DNA from: JAGPKI01 sp052034135
GTDB taxonomy: Bacteria; Caldisericota; Caldisericia; UBA6126; JAGPKI01
Direction: 5' to 3'
NCBI GenBank assembly: GCA_052034135.1
Contig: JBPOJC010000013.1
Location: 1 to 64,000, forward strand
DNA: 64,000 bases
Within the stretch, counting starts at the first letter, position 1; every line of letters starts with the position of its first letter. Shown piece by piece: positions 9,006 to 17,135 of this stretch. The notes under the pieces are model-generated. The model was not told the origin of the DNA and did not search any database. It saw only the letters and a program-made list of their open reading frames with translations. Made by a program: the position numbers and the translations under genes.

Positions 9006-9617
9006 TTGAAGAATATGAAAAGTCAAAGACTCAAACGTATTATGGATATAGCAGGAGCTTTTGTTGGTTTAATTCTGATAGCTCCATTTATGTTTATAAT
9101 AAGTTTGTTAATATATTTTTCTATGGGAAGACCTATATTTTTTAGACAGGTCCGACCAGGACTAAATGGTAAACCATTTGTTATTTATAAATTTAGAACT
9201 ATGCATGATTTAAGAGATATAGATGAAAATCTTCTGCCAGATGAGAAGAGATTAACTACTATTGGAAAACTTTTAAGAAAATTTAGTATTGATGAATTGC
9301 CAGAACTTTTTAATGTATTAAAAGGAGATATGAGCTTAGTAGGACCTAGACCATTACTTACAGAGTATCTCGATCGCTATAATATTGAACAGGCAAGGAG
9401 GCATGAAGTTAAACCAGGAATGACTGGCTGGGCTCAAGTAAATGGTAGAAATGCAATTTCCTGGGAAGAGAAGTTTAAATATGATGTCTGGTATGTAGAT
9501 AATTGGAGCATATTATTGGATTTTAAAATTTTGCTCTTAACAATTGTAAAAGTTTTAAAATTTGAAGGAATTAATGCAAGAGGTCATGCAACAATGCCAG
9601 AATTTAAAGGAGAGTAA
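9006..9617 (+). CDS. Initiating sugar-phosphate (PglC-like) transferase
   Basis: At 203 residues this is a minimal monotopic phosphoglycosyl transferase of the PglC/bacterial sugar transferase family. It would move a phospho-sugar from a UDP-sugar to undecaprenyl phosphate, the first step of glycan assembly. Visible signs are one N-terminal hydrophobic segment (AGAFVGLILIAPFMFIISLL), the FRQVRPGLNGKPF and YKFRTM motifs, the catalytic Asp-Glu in FSIDELPEL, and SLVGPRPLL with PGMTGWAQVNGRN. The start may be TTG at 9006 or ATG at 9015; neither has a strong ribosome binding site. It heads the plus-strand operon. Confidence 0.88.
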   Translation: MKNMKSQRLKRIMDIAGAFVGLILIAPFMFIISLLIYFSMGRPIFFRQVRPGLNGKPFVIYKFRTMHDLRDIDENLLPDEKRLTTIGKLLRKFSIDELPELFNVLKGDMSLVGPRPLLTEYLDRYNIEQARRHEVKPGMTGWAQVNGRNAISWEEKFKYDVWYVDNWSILLDFKILLLTIVKVLKFEGINARGHATMPEFKGE

Positions 9618-9627
9618 ATTATATCAG

Positions 9628-10656
9628 ATGAATAATAGTAAGAGAAAAGCTAAAATTACTGCAATTTGTTCATATTTACCTGAGAAAGTATTAACCAATG
9701 AAGATTTAGTAAATGAATTTGAGGATTGGAGTATTGATAAAATCTACGATAAAACAGGAATAAAAGAAAGACATATTGCAGATGATAACGAATGCGCATC
9801 TGATCTTGGAGTTGTAGCTGCTAAAAGATTATTCAATGAAGGATTATGTAAACCTGAGGAAATTGATTTTCTTCTCTTCTGCACTCAAAGCCCTGATTAT
9901 TTTCTTCCAACCACAGCTTGTTTAATTCAAGATAGACTTGGTTTACCTAAAAGTTGCGGAGCATTTGATTTTAATTTAGGTTGTTCTGGATTTGTATATG
10001 GATTAAGTCTTGCAAAAGGATTTATTGAATCAAACCTTGCAAATAAAATTTTATTAATAACAGCTGAAACTTACTCAAAATATATTCATCCAAAAGATAA
10101 AAGTGTAAGAACAATTTTCGGAGATGGTGCAGCTGCTACATTAATTGAAGCAGTTGAATCTAATAATGAATTTATTGGACCATTTGTATTTGGAACAGAT
10201 GGAAGTGGAGCAGAGAATTTGATTGTTCCTACAGGTGGTTTAAGGCAGAAAAGAGATTCAAATTCATGTATAGAGTATACTGATAAATCAGGGAATGTCC
10301 GCTCTAAAGATAATTTATATATGAATGGTGTTGAAATCTATAATTTTACCTTAGGAACTGTCCCATCTGTTTTCAATTCTCTTCTAAAAAAAAGTGGTTA
10401 TTCGATAGATGAAATTGACTATTTTGTTTTCCACCAAGCAAATAAATTTATGCTTGAAGCTTTAAGGAAGAAATTAGGTATTTTACCTGAGAGATTTTAT
10501 AATAATATAGAAAATATTGGAAATACTGTATCATCAACAATACCAATTGCATTGGAGGAATTAATTAAAGAGAATAAATTAAAAGAAGGAAACAAAGTAA
10601 TGTTAATTGGCTTTGGAGTTGGTTACTCCTGGGCAGGAACAATAATAACTTTATAA
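9628..10656 (+). CDS. 3-oxoacyl-ACP synthase III (KAS III), copy 1
   Basis: A 342-residue thiolase-fold condensing enzyme of the FabH class. The triad is complete: Cys119 in NLGCSGFVYG, His269 in FHQAN and Asn299 in NIGNT. KAS III enzymes join an acyl-CoA starter to malonyl-ACP to give 3-oxoacyl-ACP. The ATG at 9628 is preferred over an upstream in-frame start at 9562 because AAGGAG lies just before it and FabH homology begins soon after. It lies directly upstream of an ACP gene and a second KAS III inside a glycan operon, with no fabD, fabF or fabZ nearby. This suggests a dedicated short acyl product, not bulk lipid synthesis. Confidence 0.88.
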   Translation: MNNSKRKAKITAICSYLPEKVLTNEDLVNEFEDWSIDKIYDKTGIKERHIADDNECASDLGVVAAKRLFNEGLCKPEEIDFLLFCTQSPDYFLPTTACLIQDRLGLPKSCGAFDFNLGCSGFVYGLSLAKGFIESNLANKILLITAETYSKYIHPKDKSVRTIFGDGAAATLIEAVESNNEFIGPFVFGTDGSGAENLIVPTGGLRQKRDSNSCIEYTDKSGNVRSKDNLYMNGVEIYNFTLGTVPSVFNSLLKKSGYSIDEIDYFVFHQANKFMLEALRKKLGILPERFYNNIENIGNTVSSTIPIALEELIKENKLKEGNKVMLIGFGVGYSWAGTIITL

Positions 10657-10666
10657 AGGAGGACAA

Positions 10667-10891
10667 ATGAGTAAAGAAGAATTTCTGAAAAGTATGGCAG
10701 AAATATTAGAGTTAGATGAGGTTAACGAAAATTTAGAATTAGATGATGATATTTGGAATTCATTATCGATAGTTTCAACTATAGCTCTTATTGATGAAAA
10801 TTTTAACATTACAATAAGTGGAGATTTATTAAATAATTGTAAAACAATCGGAGATCTATGGAAACTCATAGAAGAAAAAATAAATCATTAA
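10667..10891 (+). CDS. Acyl carrier protein with an Asn-Ser-Leu site
   Basis: A 74-residue acidic four-helix carrier. The attachment serine is Ser32 in DIWNSLSIVSTIAL. Standard ACPs have Asp-Ser-Leu, so the residue before the serine is Asn instead of Asp. Helix patterns before (MAEILELDEV) and after (LWKLIEEKI) match the family. AAAGGAGG lies a few bases upstream. It sits between two KAS III genes, with an AcpS-type transferase further along the operon that could load its phosphopantetheine arm. It is best read as the private carrier of this pathway. Confidence 0.85.
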   Translation: MSKEEFLKSMAEILELDEVNENLELDDDIWNSLSIVSTIALIDENFNITISGDLLNNCKTIGDLWKLIEEKINH

Positions 10892-10892
10892 A

Positions 10893-11921
10893 ATGTTAAG
10901 AACTACATCAGAAAATGTAGAAATAAAAGGAATTGTTAGTGCTGTACCTAAAAACAAGGTTAACAATTTTGACCTTACTAATCTGTTTGAAAAAGAAGAA
11001 TTAGAAAAAACCATTAAATTAACAGGAGTAAAAAGTAGACATATAGCAACTGAACAAATTTGCACTTCTGATTTATGTGTTGCTGCAGCAAAAAACTTAT
11101 TAGATGATATTATTTGGGCTCCTGAAACGATTGATTGTTTGATTTTTGTATCACAAACTCCAGATTATATATTACCAGCAACTAGTTGCTCAATTCATCA
11201 AAGACTTAATCTTTCAAAAAACTGTGCTACTTTTGACGTTAATCTTGGTTGTTCGGGTTATGTTTACGGACTTTGGATTGCATCAAATTTGATGAGAAAT
11301 TCAGAAATAAAAAGATGCCTTTTGTTAGTTGGTGATACTATTAATCGTACTGTTTATCCAAAAGATAAAGCAACATCACTACTTTTTGGCGATGCTGGAA
11401 GTGCTACAGCTTTAGAACAATCTCATAATTCTGAATCACTTTATTTTGTTTTGGGAACTGATGGTTATGGAGCTAATAATTTAATTATACAAGGGGGGGG
11501 TTTCCGAAAACCTTATTATTTAGAGTATGATGAAGCAAAAAAACATCTCTATATGAATGGTGAAGAAATTTTTAATTTTACAATCCAAGTTGTCCCTGGC
11601 ATGATTGAAGATTTGTTAAAATATGCACAATTAGATAGAGAAAATGTTGATTATTTTGTTTTACACCAAGCAAATGAATTTATTATAAAACATTTAGCAA
11701 AGAAAGCTAAAATTTCTATTGAAAAGGTTCCAATTACTTTAAGTAATTTTGGAAATACAAGTTCTGCATCTATACCACTTACAATCTCTTCAGCCTTTTC
11801 TAAAGATTTATCAGAAAATAAACGAAAACTTATCATGTCTGGATTTGGTGTGGGATATTCATGGGCTTCAGTATTAGCTGATGTTGGCCCATTGGAATCT
11901 ATAAAATTAATAGAGGTATAA
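10893..11921 (+). CDS. 3-oxoacyl-ACP synthase III (KAS III), copy 2
   Basis: A second FabH-like enzyme of 342 residues, the same length as copy 1 but clearly diverged. Its triad is intact: Cys120 in NLGCSGYVYG, His258 in LHQAN and Asn288 in NFGNT. It starts one base after the ACP stop codon and the SDR gene follows within two bases, so the three are translationally linked. Two KAS III enzymes could use different starters, perform successive steps, or work as a heteromer. Codons 201-203 contain a run of eight G (11493-11500), striking in such AT-rich DNA and possibly prone to slippage. Confidence 0.88.
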   Translation: MLRTTSENVEIKGIVSAVPKNKVNNFDLTNLFEKEELEKTIKLTGVKSRHIATEQICTSDLCVAAAKNLLDDIIWAPETIDCLIFVSQTPDYILPATSCSIHQRLNLSKNCATFDVNLGCSGYVYGLWIASNLMRNSEIKRCLLLVGDTINRTVYPKDKATSLLFGDAGSATALEQSHNSESLYFVLGTDGYGANNLIIQGGGFRKPYYLEYDEAKKHLYMNGEEIFNFTIQVVPGMIEDLLKYAQLDRENVDYFVLHQANEFIIKHLAKKAKISIEKVPITLSNFGNTSSASIPLTISSAFSKDLSENKRKLIMSGFGVGYSWASVLADVGPLESIKLIEV

Positions 11922-11922
11922 A

Positions 11923-12690
11923 ATGCATTTTAATCCTTATTCTTTAGAAGGTAAAACAATAATTGTCACTGGTGCATCATCTGGTATTGGCAGAGAATCA
12001 GCAATTATTTTTAGTAAGCTTGGAGCAAAAGTTATTCTTGTTGGAAGAAACGTTGAAAGACTTAATTTAACCTTACAAAACCTTGAAGAAAATAATCACT
12101 CAATGTACGAGTTTGATTTAACAAATCTCGACGAAATACCTGCCTTTATTAAAAAGGTTGCTAAAGAGCAGGGAGTATTATCTGGATTATTCCATTCAGC
12201 TGGTATTGAATCTATTATGACTCTTAATATGATTGATAGTTCCCGGATTGAATCAATGTTTAAGATAAATACTGCTTCTTCCATAATGTTAATAAAGGGG
12301 ATGAGTAGTAAAGAAGTTCGATCACCAAATCAGGTAAGTATTGTTATAATGTCTTCTGTTGCTGCTCTTACTGGAACCAGTGGTCGTTCAATTTATTCTT
12401 CGAGTAAAGCAGCTATTGATGGTGCAATAAGATCTCTTGCTTGTGAGCTTGCACCAAAAAGTATTCGGTTAAATTCTATAGGTGCTGGAACTATACAAAA
12501 TACTGGTATGTTTTCAAAATTTATTGCAAAACTTCCTGAAAATAAACTTAATGAAGATAAAAGCAAATACTTATTTGGATTTGGTTTACCTGAAGATGTA
12601 GCATACGCCGCTGCATTCCTTCTTTCAGATGCTTCAAAATGGATAACTGGCACAACATTAATTGTAGATGGTGGCTATACATGTCAATGA
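11923..12690 (+). CDS. Short-chain dehydrogenase/reductase, FabG-like
   Basis: A 255-residue SDR with cofactor motif TGASSGIG (16-23), catalytic Ser144/Ser145, Tyr158 and Lys162 (YSSSK), and a family-typical C-terminal LIVDGGY. GRN after the second strand suits NADP binding. In FabG-type chemistry it would reduce the 3-oxo group made by the KAS III enzymes to 3-hydroxy while the chain is on ACP. Reduction of a keto-sugar is the alternative. Its start lies two bases after the KAS III stop, which favours the acyl-ACP role. Confidence 0.85.
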   Translation: MHFNPYSLEGKTIIVTGASSGIGRESAIIFSKLGAKVILVGRNVERLNLTLQNLEENNHSMYEFDLTNLDEIPAFIKKVAKEQGVLSGLFHSAGIESIMTLNMIDSSRIESMFKINTASSIMLIKGMSSKEVRSPNQVSIVIMSSVAALTGTSGRSIYSSSKAAIDGAIRSLACELAPKSIRLNSIGAGTIQNTGMFSKFIAKLPENKLNEDKSKYLFGFGLPEDVAYAAAFLLSDASKWITGTTLIVDGGYTCQ

Positions 12691-12730
12691 ATAAAATAAT
12701 TATTATTTTATAAATAAAGGAGGTGGATAA

Positions 12731-13360
12731 TTGAGGAAGCTTATAGTCATTGGTGAAGGAGGCTTTGGAAAAGAGGTAACTTGCTGGGCAAAACAATGTA
12801 AAGAATATGGTAGTGAATGGCTACTTGAGGATTATATCGATATAGGCTCAGAAAAAAGGGAGAACTCTTTTCAATCTGATGAGGTTTTAGATAAAATCGA
12901 AAAGTATAAGCCTCTCTCTGATTTTGTGTTTTCAGTAGCAGTTCAATCCCCAAAGATTAAACTACAAATCGCAGATAATTTTATAAGTAAAGGGGTAACC
13001 TTTATAAATTTGATACATCCTACAACTGTAATTGGTGAAGATGTTAATTTAGGCATTGGATGCATTCTGTGCCCTTATGTTGTCCTTTCTTCTAATTTAA
13101 TGATAAATAATTTCGTTATCTTCAATACATACTCATATGCAAGCTATGATTCTGAAATTGGTGATGGTTGCACAATAAATCCGCATTGTGGTGTAATGAT
13201 TTCTGCTAAATTAGGAAAAGGTGTTTTTATGGGAAGCAGTTCTATTGTTTTTCCTCGTAAATCAGTTGGTAATTTTGCGTTTATTGGTGCGGGATCAGTT
13301 GTGCTAAATAATGTAAAGGAGAATGAAAAAGTTTTTGGGGTTCCAGCAAGAAGAATTTAA
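12731..13360 (+). CDS. NeuD/PglD-like left-handed beta-helix acyltransferase with His-to-Tyr change
   Basis: A 209-residue NeuD/PglD-type protein: an N-terminal Rossmann-like part (LIVIGEGGFGKEV), then hexapeptide repeats forming a left-handed beta helix. It starts with TTG at 12731, supported by AAGGAGGTGG just upstream. In PglD-type N-acyltransferases a histidine after the NxxS segment acts as general base. The paralogue two genes away has it (STVGHDVSIGD, His141). Here the aligned segment reads SYASYDSEIGD, with Tyr139. The enzyme may use a different acyl donor such as acyl-ACP, or serve as a non-catalytic partner. Confidence 0.8.
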   Translation: MRKLIVIGEGGFGKEVTCWAKQCKEYGSEWLLEDYIDIGSEKRENSFQSDEVLDKIEKYKPLSDFVFSVAVQSPKIKLQIADNFISKGVTFINLIHPTTVIGEDVNLGIGCILCPYVVLSSNLMINNFVIFNTYSYASYDSEIGDGCTINPHCGVMISAKLGKGVFMGSSSIVFPRKSVGNFAFIGAGSVVLNNVKENEKVFGVPARRI

Positions 13361-13775
13361 AGAACTAAATGAAAATATTATCGGGGTTGGCATTGATATT
13401 GAGCCGATTAGTAGATTTAAGAATATTTTCTCTATAATAAATAGCGGAAGACTGAATAAATTGTTTTATCCATCCGAAATAGAATATTGCAAATCTTCAC
13501 ATTTCCCCGAGAGGGAATTAGCAAAGTTTTGGTGCTTAAAAGAAGCCACAGTAAAAGCATTTTCTGGCATTTGTGAATTGAATATTTTTGATGTAGAAAT
13601 AAAAAATTTATATCCAGTAAGTGTAATATTTCATTCAAAAGACGAAATAATTACCAACGAAAATTATAAAATTTATGCTTCTTTTTCAATAGCAGAACGA
13701 ATAGTTATAGCAATCTCAATACTAGAATTATCTAAATTTACAATTAATGTATCTTATGTAGATTCGCAAATATAA
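13323..13775 (+). CDS. acpS: AcpS-type 4'-phosphopantetheinyl transferase
   Basis: This 150-residue protein carries the AcpS signatures GVGIDIEPISRF (metal-binding Asp) and FWCLKEATVKAFSG (WxxKEAxxKA-type motif), with FYPSEIEYC between them. It would move phosphopantetheine from CoA to the serine of an ACP, probably the Asn-Ser-Leu ACP four genes upstream. The frame overlaps the end of the preceding acyltransferase by 38 bases. The ATG at 13323 lies directly against an AAGGAG, so the true start may be slightly downstream (for example TTG at 13335). No other gene for carrier activation is present here. Confidence 0.82.
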   Translation: MKKFLGFQQEEFKELNENIIGVGIDIEPISRFKNIFSIINSGRLNKLFYPSEIEYCKSSHFPERELAKFWCLKEATVKAFSGICELNIFDVEIKNLYPVSVIFHSKDEIITNENYKIYASFSIAERIVIAISILELSKFTINVSYVDSQI

Positions 13776-13848
13776 TAAAATTATAATTATGACTAAAATA
13801 TTAATGTTTCAAAAATAGATAAGTAAAGAGGAGATTGATTTTAATTCA

Positions 13849-14505
13849 ATGAAAAAAATTATAATAGTTGGTGCTGGTGGCTTTGGAAGAGAACTATATT
13901 CATGGATTTCTGATTGTAAAGAAATTAGAGAAAAATACATGATAAAAGGATTTATAGATGATAACAAAAATACTTTAAATAATTACCGAAAATATAGTGA
14001 TATACCAATTATTGGAAGCATTAAAGACTATATACCATCAGAAGATGAATTGTTCGCTATAGGCTTAGGCTTACCAAAAGTAAAATTTAAATTAGTTAAT
14101 ATTCTTAGGAGTCGTGGTGCTGAATTTATATCTATAATACATCCGACTGCAGTTATAGGTAAAAATACTTCAATTGGTAAAGGGTCAATTATATGTCCAG
14201 GCGTAGTTATAGCTTGCGATATAACGATTGGTGAATTTGTAACGATAAATGTTAATTCAACGGTTGGACATGATGTTTCAATCGGAGACTTTACAACTTT
14301 AAGTGGTCACTGTGACGTAACTGGATTTGCTAAGCTTGAAATGGGTGTATTTATGGGAACTCATGCTTCTGTTTTACCTGGTATTACTGTTGGTGAATTT
14401 TCAACTATTGGTGCTGGCAGTGTTGTAATTAAAGACATAGAATCAAACGTAACATCTTTTGGTAATCCTGCAAAAATCATTAAAAAAAATAATATTGGAG
14501 AATAA
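13849..14505 (+). CDS. NeuD/PglD-like sugar N-acyltransferase
   Basis: A 218-residue paralogue of the protein at 12731, with the same design: Rossmann-like N-terminus (IIIVGAGGFGRELYSW), then a hexapeptide-repeat beta helix ending GAGSVVIKDI and a loop that closes over acyl-CoA. The likely catalytic His141 (STVGHDVSIGD) is kept. Family members acetylate the 4-amino group of UDP-linked amino sugars or sialic-acid precursors. It is followed three bases later by the DegT aminotransferase that could make the amino-sugar substrate, so the two plausibly act in sequence. Confidence 0.85.
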   Translation: MKKIIIVGAGGFGRELYSWISDCKEIREKYMIKGFIDDNKNTLNNYRKYSDIPIIGSIKDYIPSEDELFAIGLGLPKVKFKLVNILRSRGAEFISIIHPTAVIGKNTSIGKGSIICPGVVIACDITIGEFVTINVNSTVGHDVSIGDFTTLSGHCDVTGFAKLEMGVFMGTHASVLPGITVGEFSTIGAGSVVIKDIESNVTSFGNPAKIIKKNNIGE

Positions 14506-14508
14506 AAA

Positions 14509-15624
14509 ATGAATAAAATCACTATGTCTTCTGCTGAGTTAGATGAATCAGATATTCAGGCAGTGTTGGAAGTATTGCAGTCAGGAAGAATTGCTTTAGG
14601 ACCAAAAGCTACTGAATTTGAAGAGAGCATTGCTAAATATGCTGGTTTAGAATATGCAGTTGCTGTTAGCTCTGGGACTGCTGGGTTACATATATTAGTA
14701 AGATCTTTAGGAATTGGTCCTGGGGATGAGGTATTGGTTCCTTCTTTTACTTTTGCATCAACTGTAAATGTTATTCTTTATGAGAGGGCTACTCCAGTAT
14801 TTGTGGATATTGAGCCTGAAACATATAACATTAATACTACTGATTTAGAAAGAAAGATTACTAACAAAACAAAGGCAATTATCGCTGTGGATGTATTTGG
14901 TCACCCTGCAGAATGGGACGAGATATTAAGAATTGCAGAAAAGTATAATTTAAAAGTTGTTGATGATTCTTGCGAAGCAATAGGAGCTGAATATAGGGGT
15001 AAGAAACTGGGGCAATTCGGGGAGGGGGCATGCTTTGCATTTTACCCGAATAAACAAATCACCACAGGAGAGGGTGGAATTATTGTTACTAATAATCCAG
15101 AAATAGCAAAAATAGCTATGAGCCTACGAAATCAGGGTAGGGATGATATGAATGCATGGCTTCACCATGATAGATTAGGATATAATTACAGAATGGATGA
15201 AATGTCTGCTGCTCTCGGAGTATCGCAGCTTAAGAGAATTGATTCATTCTTAGCAAAGAGAGAGAAAGTTGCAAATATGTATACTGAGAGACTAAAGAAA
15301 TATTCATGGGTAAGAGCACCTATTGTAAAACCTTATGTAAAAATGAGCTGGTTTATATATGTGGTTACTTTGGCAGAGGGACTGAACAGGGATTTAGTTA
15401 TGAAGGAGATGGAGAAAGAAGGAATACCTACAAGGGGATATTTCTCTCCGATTCATTTGCAGCCTTATGTAAGAGAAAGACTTGGCAATCGGAAAGGAGA
15501 ACTACCAATTACTGAGGATATTTCTAATAGGACTCTTGCACTGCCGTTCCATAATAATTTGAGCAAGGAAGAGGTGTCTGTTGTTGTGGAGACACTAAGG
15601 AAGGTAGTGGAGAGGAGGGGATAA
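14509..15624 (+). CDS. DegT/DnrJ/EryC1-family sugar aminotransferase
   Basis: A 371-residue PLP-dependent aminotransferase that would convert a keto nucleotide-sugar to an amino sugar. The PLP lysine is Lys182 in FYPNKQITTGEGG, preceded by VVDDSCEAIGA, and the N-terminal SSGTAGLHI loop binds the phosphate. The dehydratase needed to make its keto-sugar substrate is not in the window. It is the last gene of the plus-strand operon, and the hairpin repeat array starts within about 20 bases of its stop, so a repeat hairpin may end transcription. Confidence 0.9.
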   Translation: MNKITMSSAELDESDIQAVLEVLQSGRIALGPKATEFEESIAKYAGLEYAVAVSSGTAGLHILVRSLGIGPGDEVLVPSFTFASTVNVILYERATPVFVDIEPETYNINTTDLERKITNKTKAIIAVDVFGHPAEWDEILRIAEKYNLKVVDDSCEAIGAEYRGKKLGQFGEGACFAFYPNKQITTGEGGIIVTNNPEIAKIAMSLRNQGRDDMNAWLHHDRLGYNYRMDEMSAALGVSQLKRIDSFLAKREKVANMYTERLKKYSWVRAPIVKPYVKMSWFIYVVTLAEGLNRDLVMKEMEKEGIPTRGYFSPIHLQPYVRERLGNRKGELPITEDISNRTLALPFHNNLSKEEVSVVVETLRKVVERRG

Positions 15625-15639
15625 AAGATGGTCTGGATC

Positions 15640-16262
15640 CCCAATTAAGTTAGGGATGACAGTTGTGTAGATTTTGGGGTTGACAGTTGTGTTGAGTTCG
15701 GGGATGACAGAGGCGGTCATTCCCGCGATTCTTCTTGTCATTCCCATGAAAATGGGAATCCAGGAATAAAAAGAAGGATAGATCCTCGATAGAAGAATTC
15801 GAGGATGACAAGAAACAGACAGGAATGTCTATTCTACAAAAAAATGATTAGATGAGGAGATTCTTCGCTTCGCTCAGAATGACGGTGCGTGGCACTGAGA
15901 TTCCTTAGGACATGTGCGAAAATACCGCACTTCAGAAAGACAAGCTAAATGTCATTCCCGCGAAAGCGGGAATCCAGGGGAAAAAAGAATATAGATCCCC
16001 GATAAAGACATTCGGGGATGACAGTTGTGTGTAATTGAGGATGACAGTTTTTAGTTTGGATCCCCGATAAAAGATTCCAGGGATGAGAGTTGTGTGGAGT
16101 TCAGGGATGACAAATACTGAGATTCTTAAGGACGTATGCGAGAATTCCGCACTTCAGAATGACGGTGCGTGGCACTGAGATTCCTCAGTAAGAGTGCGAA
16201 AAGACCGCACCTCAGAAAGACACCCTTCCTCCTCTTCCTTTACAGAAAAACTCCAAGGCAAG
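15640..16262 (+). repeat. Array of short hairpin repeats (left end of the island)
   Basis: No gene is supported here. The stretch is made of recurring modules: TGGATCCCC..GGGGATGACA hairpins, a GTCATTCCCGCGAAAGCGGG hairpin (about 15950-15980), ACAGACAGGAATGTCT inverted repeats, and GAGGAGATTCTTCGC...CAGAATGAC units. Short open frames across it are repeat artefacts. It marks the boundary between the glycan operon and the toxin-antitoxin island. Confidence 0.9.
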
Positions 16263-16270
16263 CTTAGAAG

Positions 16271-16299
16271 TTGAACACTACTACTAATTGGAGTAAAAT
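16271..16299 (+). promoter_or_regulatory. Shared promoter cassette, copy 1
   Basis: TTGAAC (16271-16276), 17 bp, TAAAAT (16294-16299). The surrounding 60-70 bases are nearly the same as at 22004-22032, although the downstream modules are unrelated. It precedes the MNT/HEPN pair by about 75 bases. Confidence 0.7.
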
Positions 16300-16373
16300 C
16301 ATTACTAATAAAAGGGTTTTAAAATTGAGAGATTTATAAATCCTTTGCCGTTTGAAAGTAAGGAGTAATGTAA

Positions 16374-16673
16374 GTGAAAGATTTAAGCAGAGACAAGCTT
16401 GAAGAGATAAAAGATATAATCATTAAAGTGTTAAAAAAGCATAATGTAAAGAAGGCTGCTATCTTTGGTTCGGTAGCAAGAGGAGAAGCCACTGAAGAGA
16501 GTGATATAGATATAGTAATTGAATTTGAAGGTAGAAAAAGTCTGTTAGACCTTGTAGATTTGAAACTGGAACTTCAGGAATTATTGGGGAAAAAGGTGGA
16601 TGTTATTACCTATAATTCTATTAATCCACTACTTAAGGAACAAATACTAAACGAACAAAAAATACTTCTGTGA
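16374..16673 (+). CDS. MNT-type nucleotidyltransferase antitoxin
   Basis: A 99-residue minimal nucleotidyltransferase. The motif GSVARGEATEESDIDIVIEF is the GSxxRG...SDxDxxV signature with the two metal-binding Asp residues. In MNT/HEPN systems such proteins add AMP groups to, and neutralise, the partner HEPN ribonuclease. The start is a GTG just upstream of KDLSRDK, and the 3' end overlaps the next gene by four bases, as usual for these pairs. The partner is truncated (see 16670), so this antitoxin may be an orphan. Confidence 0.85.
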   Translation: MKDLSRDKLEEIKDIIIKVLKKHNVKKAAIFGSVARGEATEESDIDIVIEFEGRKSLLDLVDLKLELQELLGKKVDVITYNSINPLLKEQILNEQKILL

Positions 16674-16915
16674 AAAAAGATGCAGTAATATTCTTAGAGC
16701 ATATATTAGAATGTATTAATTTAGTTGAAGAATATACTGAAAATAATACATTAGAGGATTTCTTTAGCTCAATACAACTTCAGGATTCAATTATCCGTCG
16801 AATAGAAATAATTGGTGAAGCAGTTAGAAATATTCCAGAGGAAATAAAGTATAAACATCCAGAAATACCATGGAAGGAAGTAGCGGGTATGCGATCAATT
16901 TATGCTTCTTTATAG
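16670..16915 (+). pseudogene. HEPN (HepT-like, DUF86) toxin, 3'-truncated
   Basis: The 81-residue frame matches the first two thirds of HepT/DUF86 proteins (ILECINLVEEYT, LQDSIIRRIEIIGEAVRNI, HPEIPWKEVAGMR). Family members continue from GMR into N-(K/R)-L-I-H-x-Y, the Rx4-6H active-site motif. Here GMR is followed by SIYASL and a stop. The lost part coincides exactly with the 3' end of a hicA gene on the other strand (stop at 16900-16902), so a deletion fused the two. The catalytic His is absent and the product should not be toxic. Confidence 0.75.
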
Positions 16916-17133
16916 AATTGCAGAAATTCTTCTCTGGATACATTTATTTGATTACATATAGTTCTAAGTGTAGAACCTTTGATTCTTTTATGATTTGGGA
17001 TTGTTAAAGGTGTTTTTGAACCATCATCATTGAATCGTACCATTGAAATATGATTACCTTCTCGGACAATGGTAAAGCCTAATTTCTCAAGTGTTTTTAT
17101 TACTTTTTACTTTGGTGCATCTTTGGGAAAATT
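16900..17133 (-). pseudogene. HicA-type toxin with an in-frame stop
   Basis: Minus-strand translation gives PKDAPK, a TAA stop (17107-17109), then KVIKTLEKLGFTIVREGNH, followed by LTIPNHKRIKGSTLRTICNQ. This is a HicA double-stranded RNA-binding toxin, with the active-site His in GNHISM. Intact HicA proteins carry a few residues (often xxSGKE) where the stop sits, so a small deletion or mutation closed the frame. No start codon lies between the stop and KVIK. It follows hicB directly in the usual antitoxin-first arrangement of some Hic loci. Confidence 0.65.
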
Positions 17134-17135
17134 CT

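Noticed and set aside
15306..15515. Open frame inside the DegT gene
   Set aside because: It is a shifted frame within a clearly coding aminotransferase.
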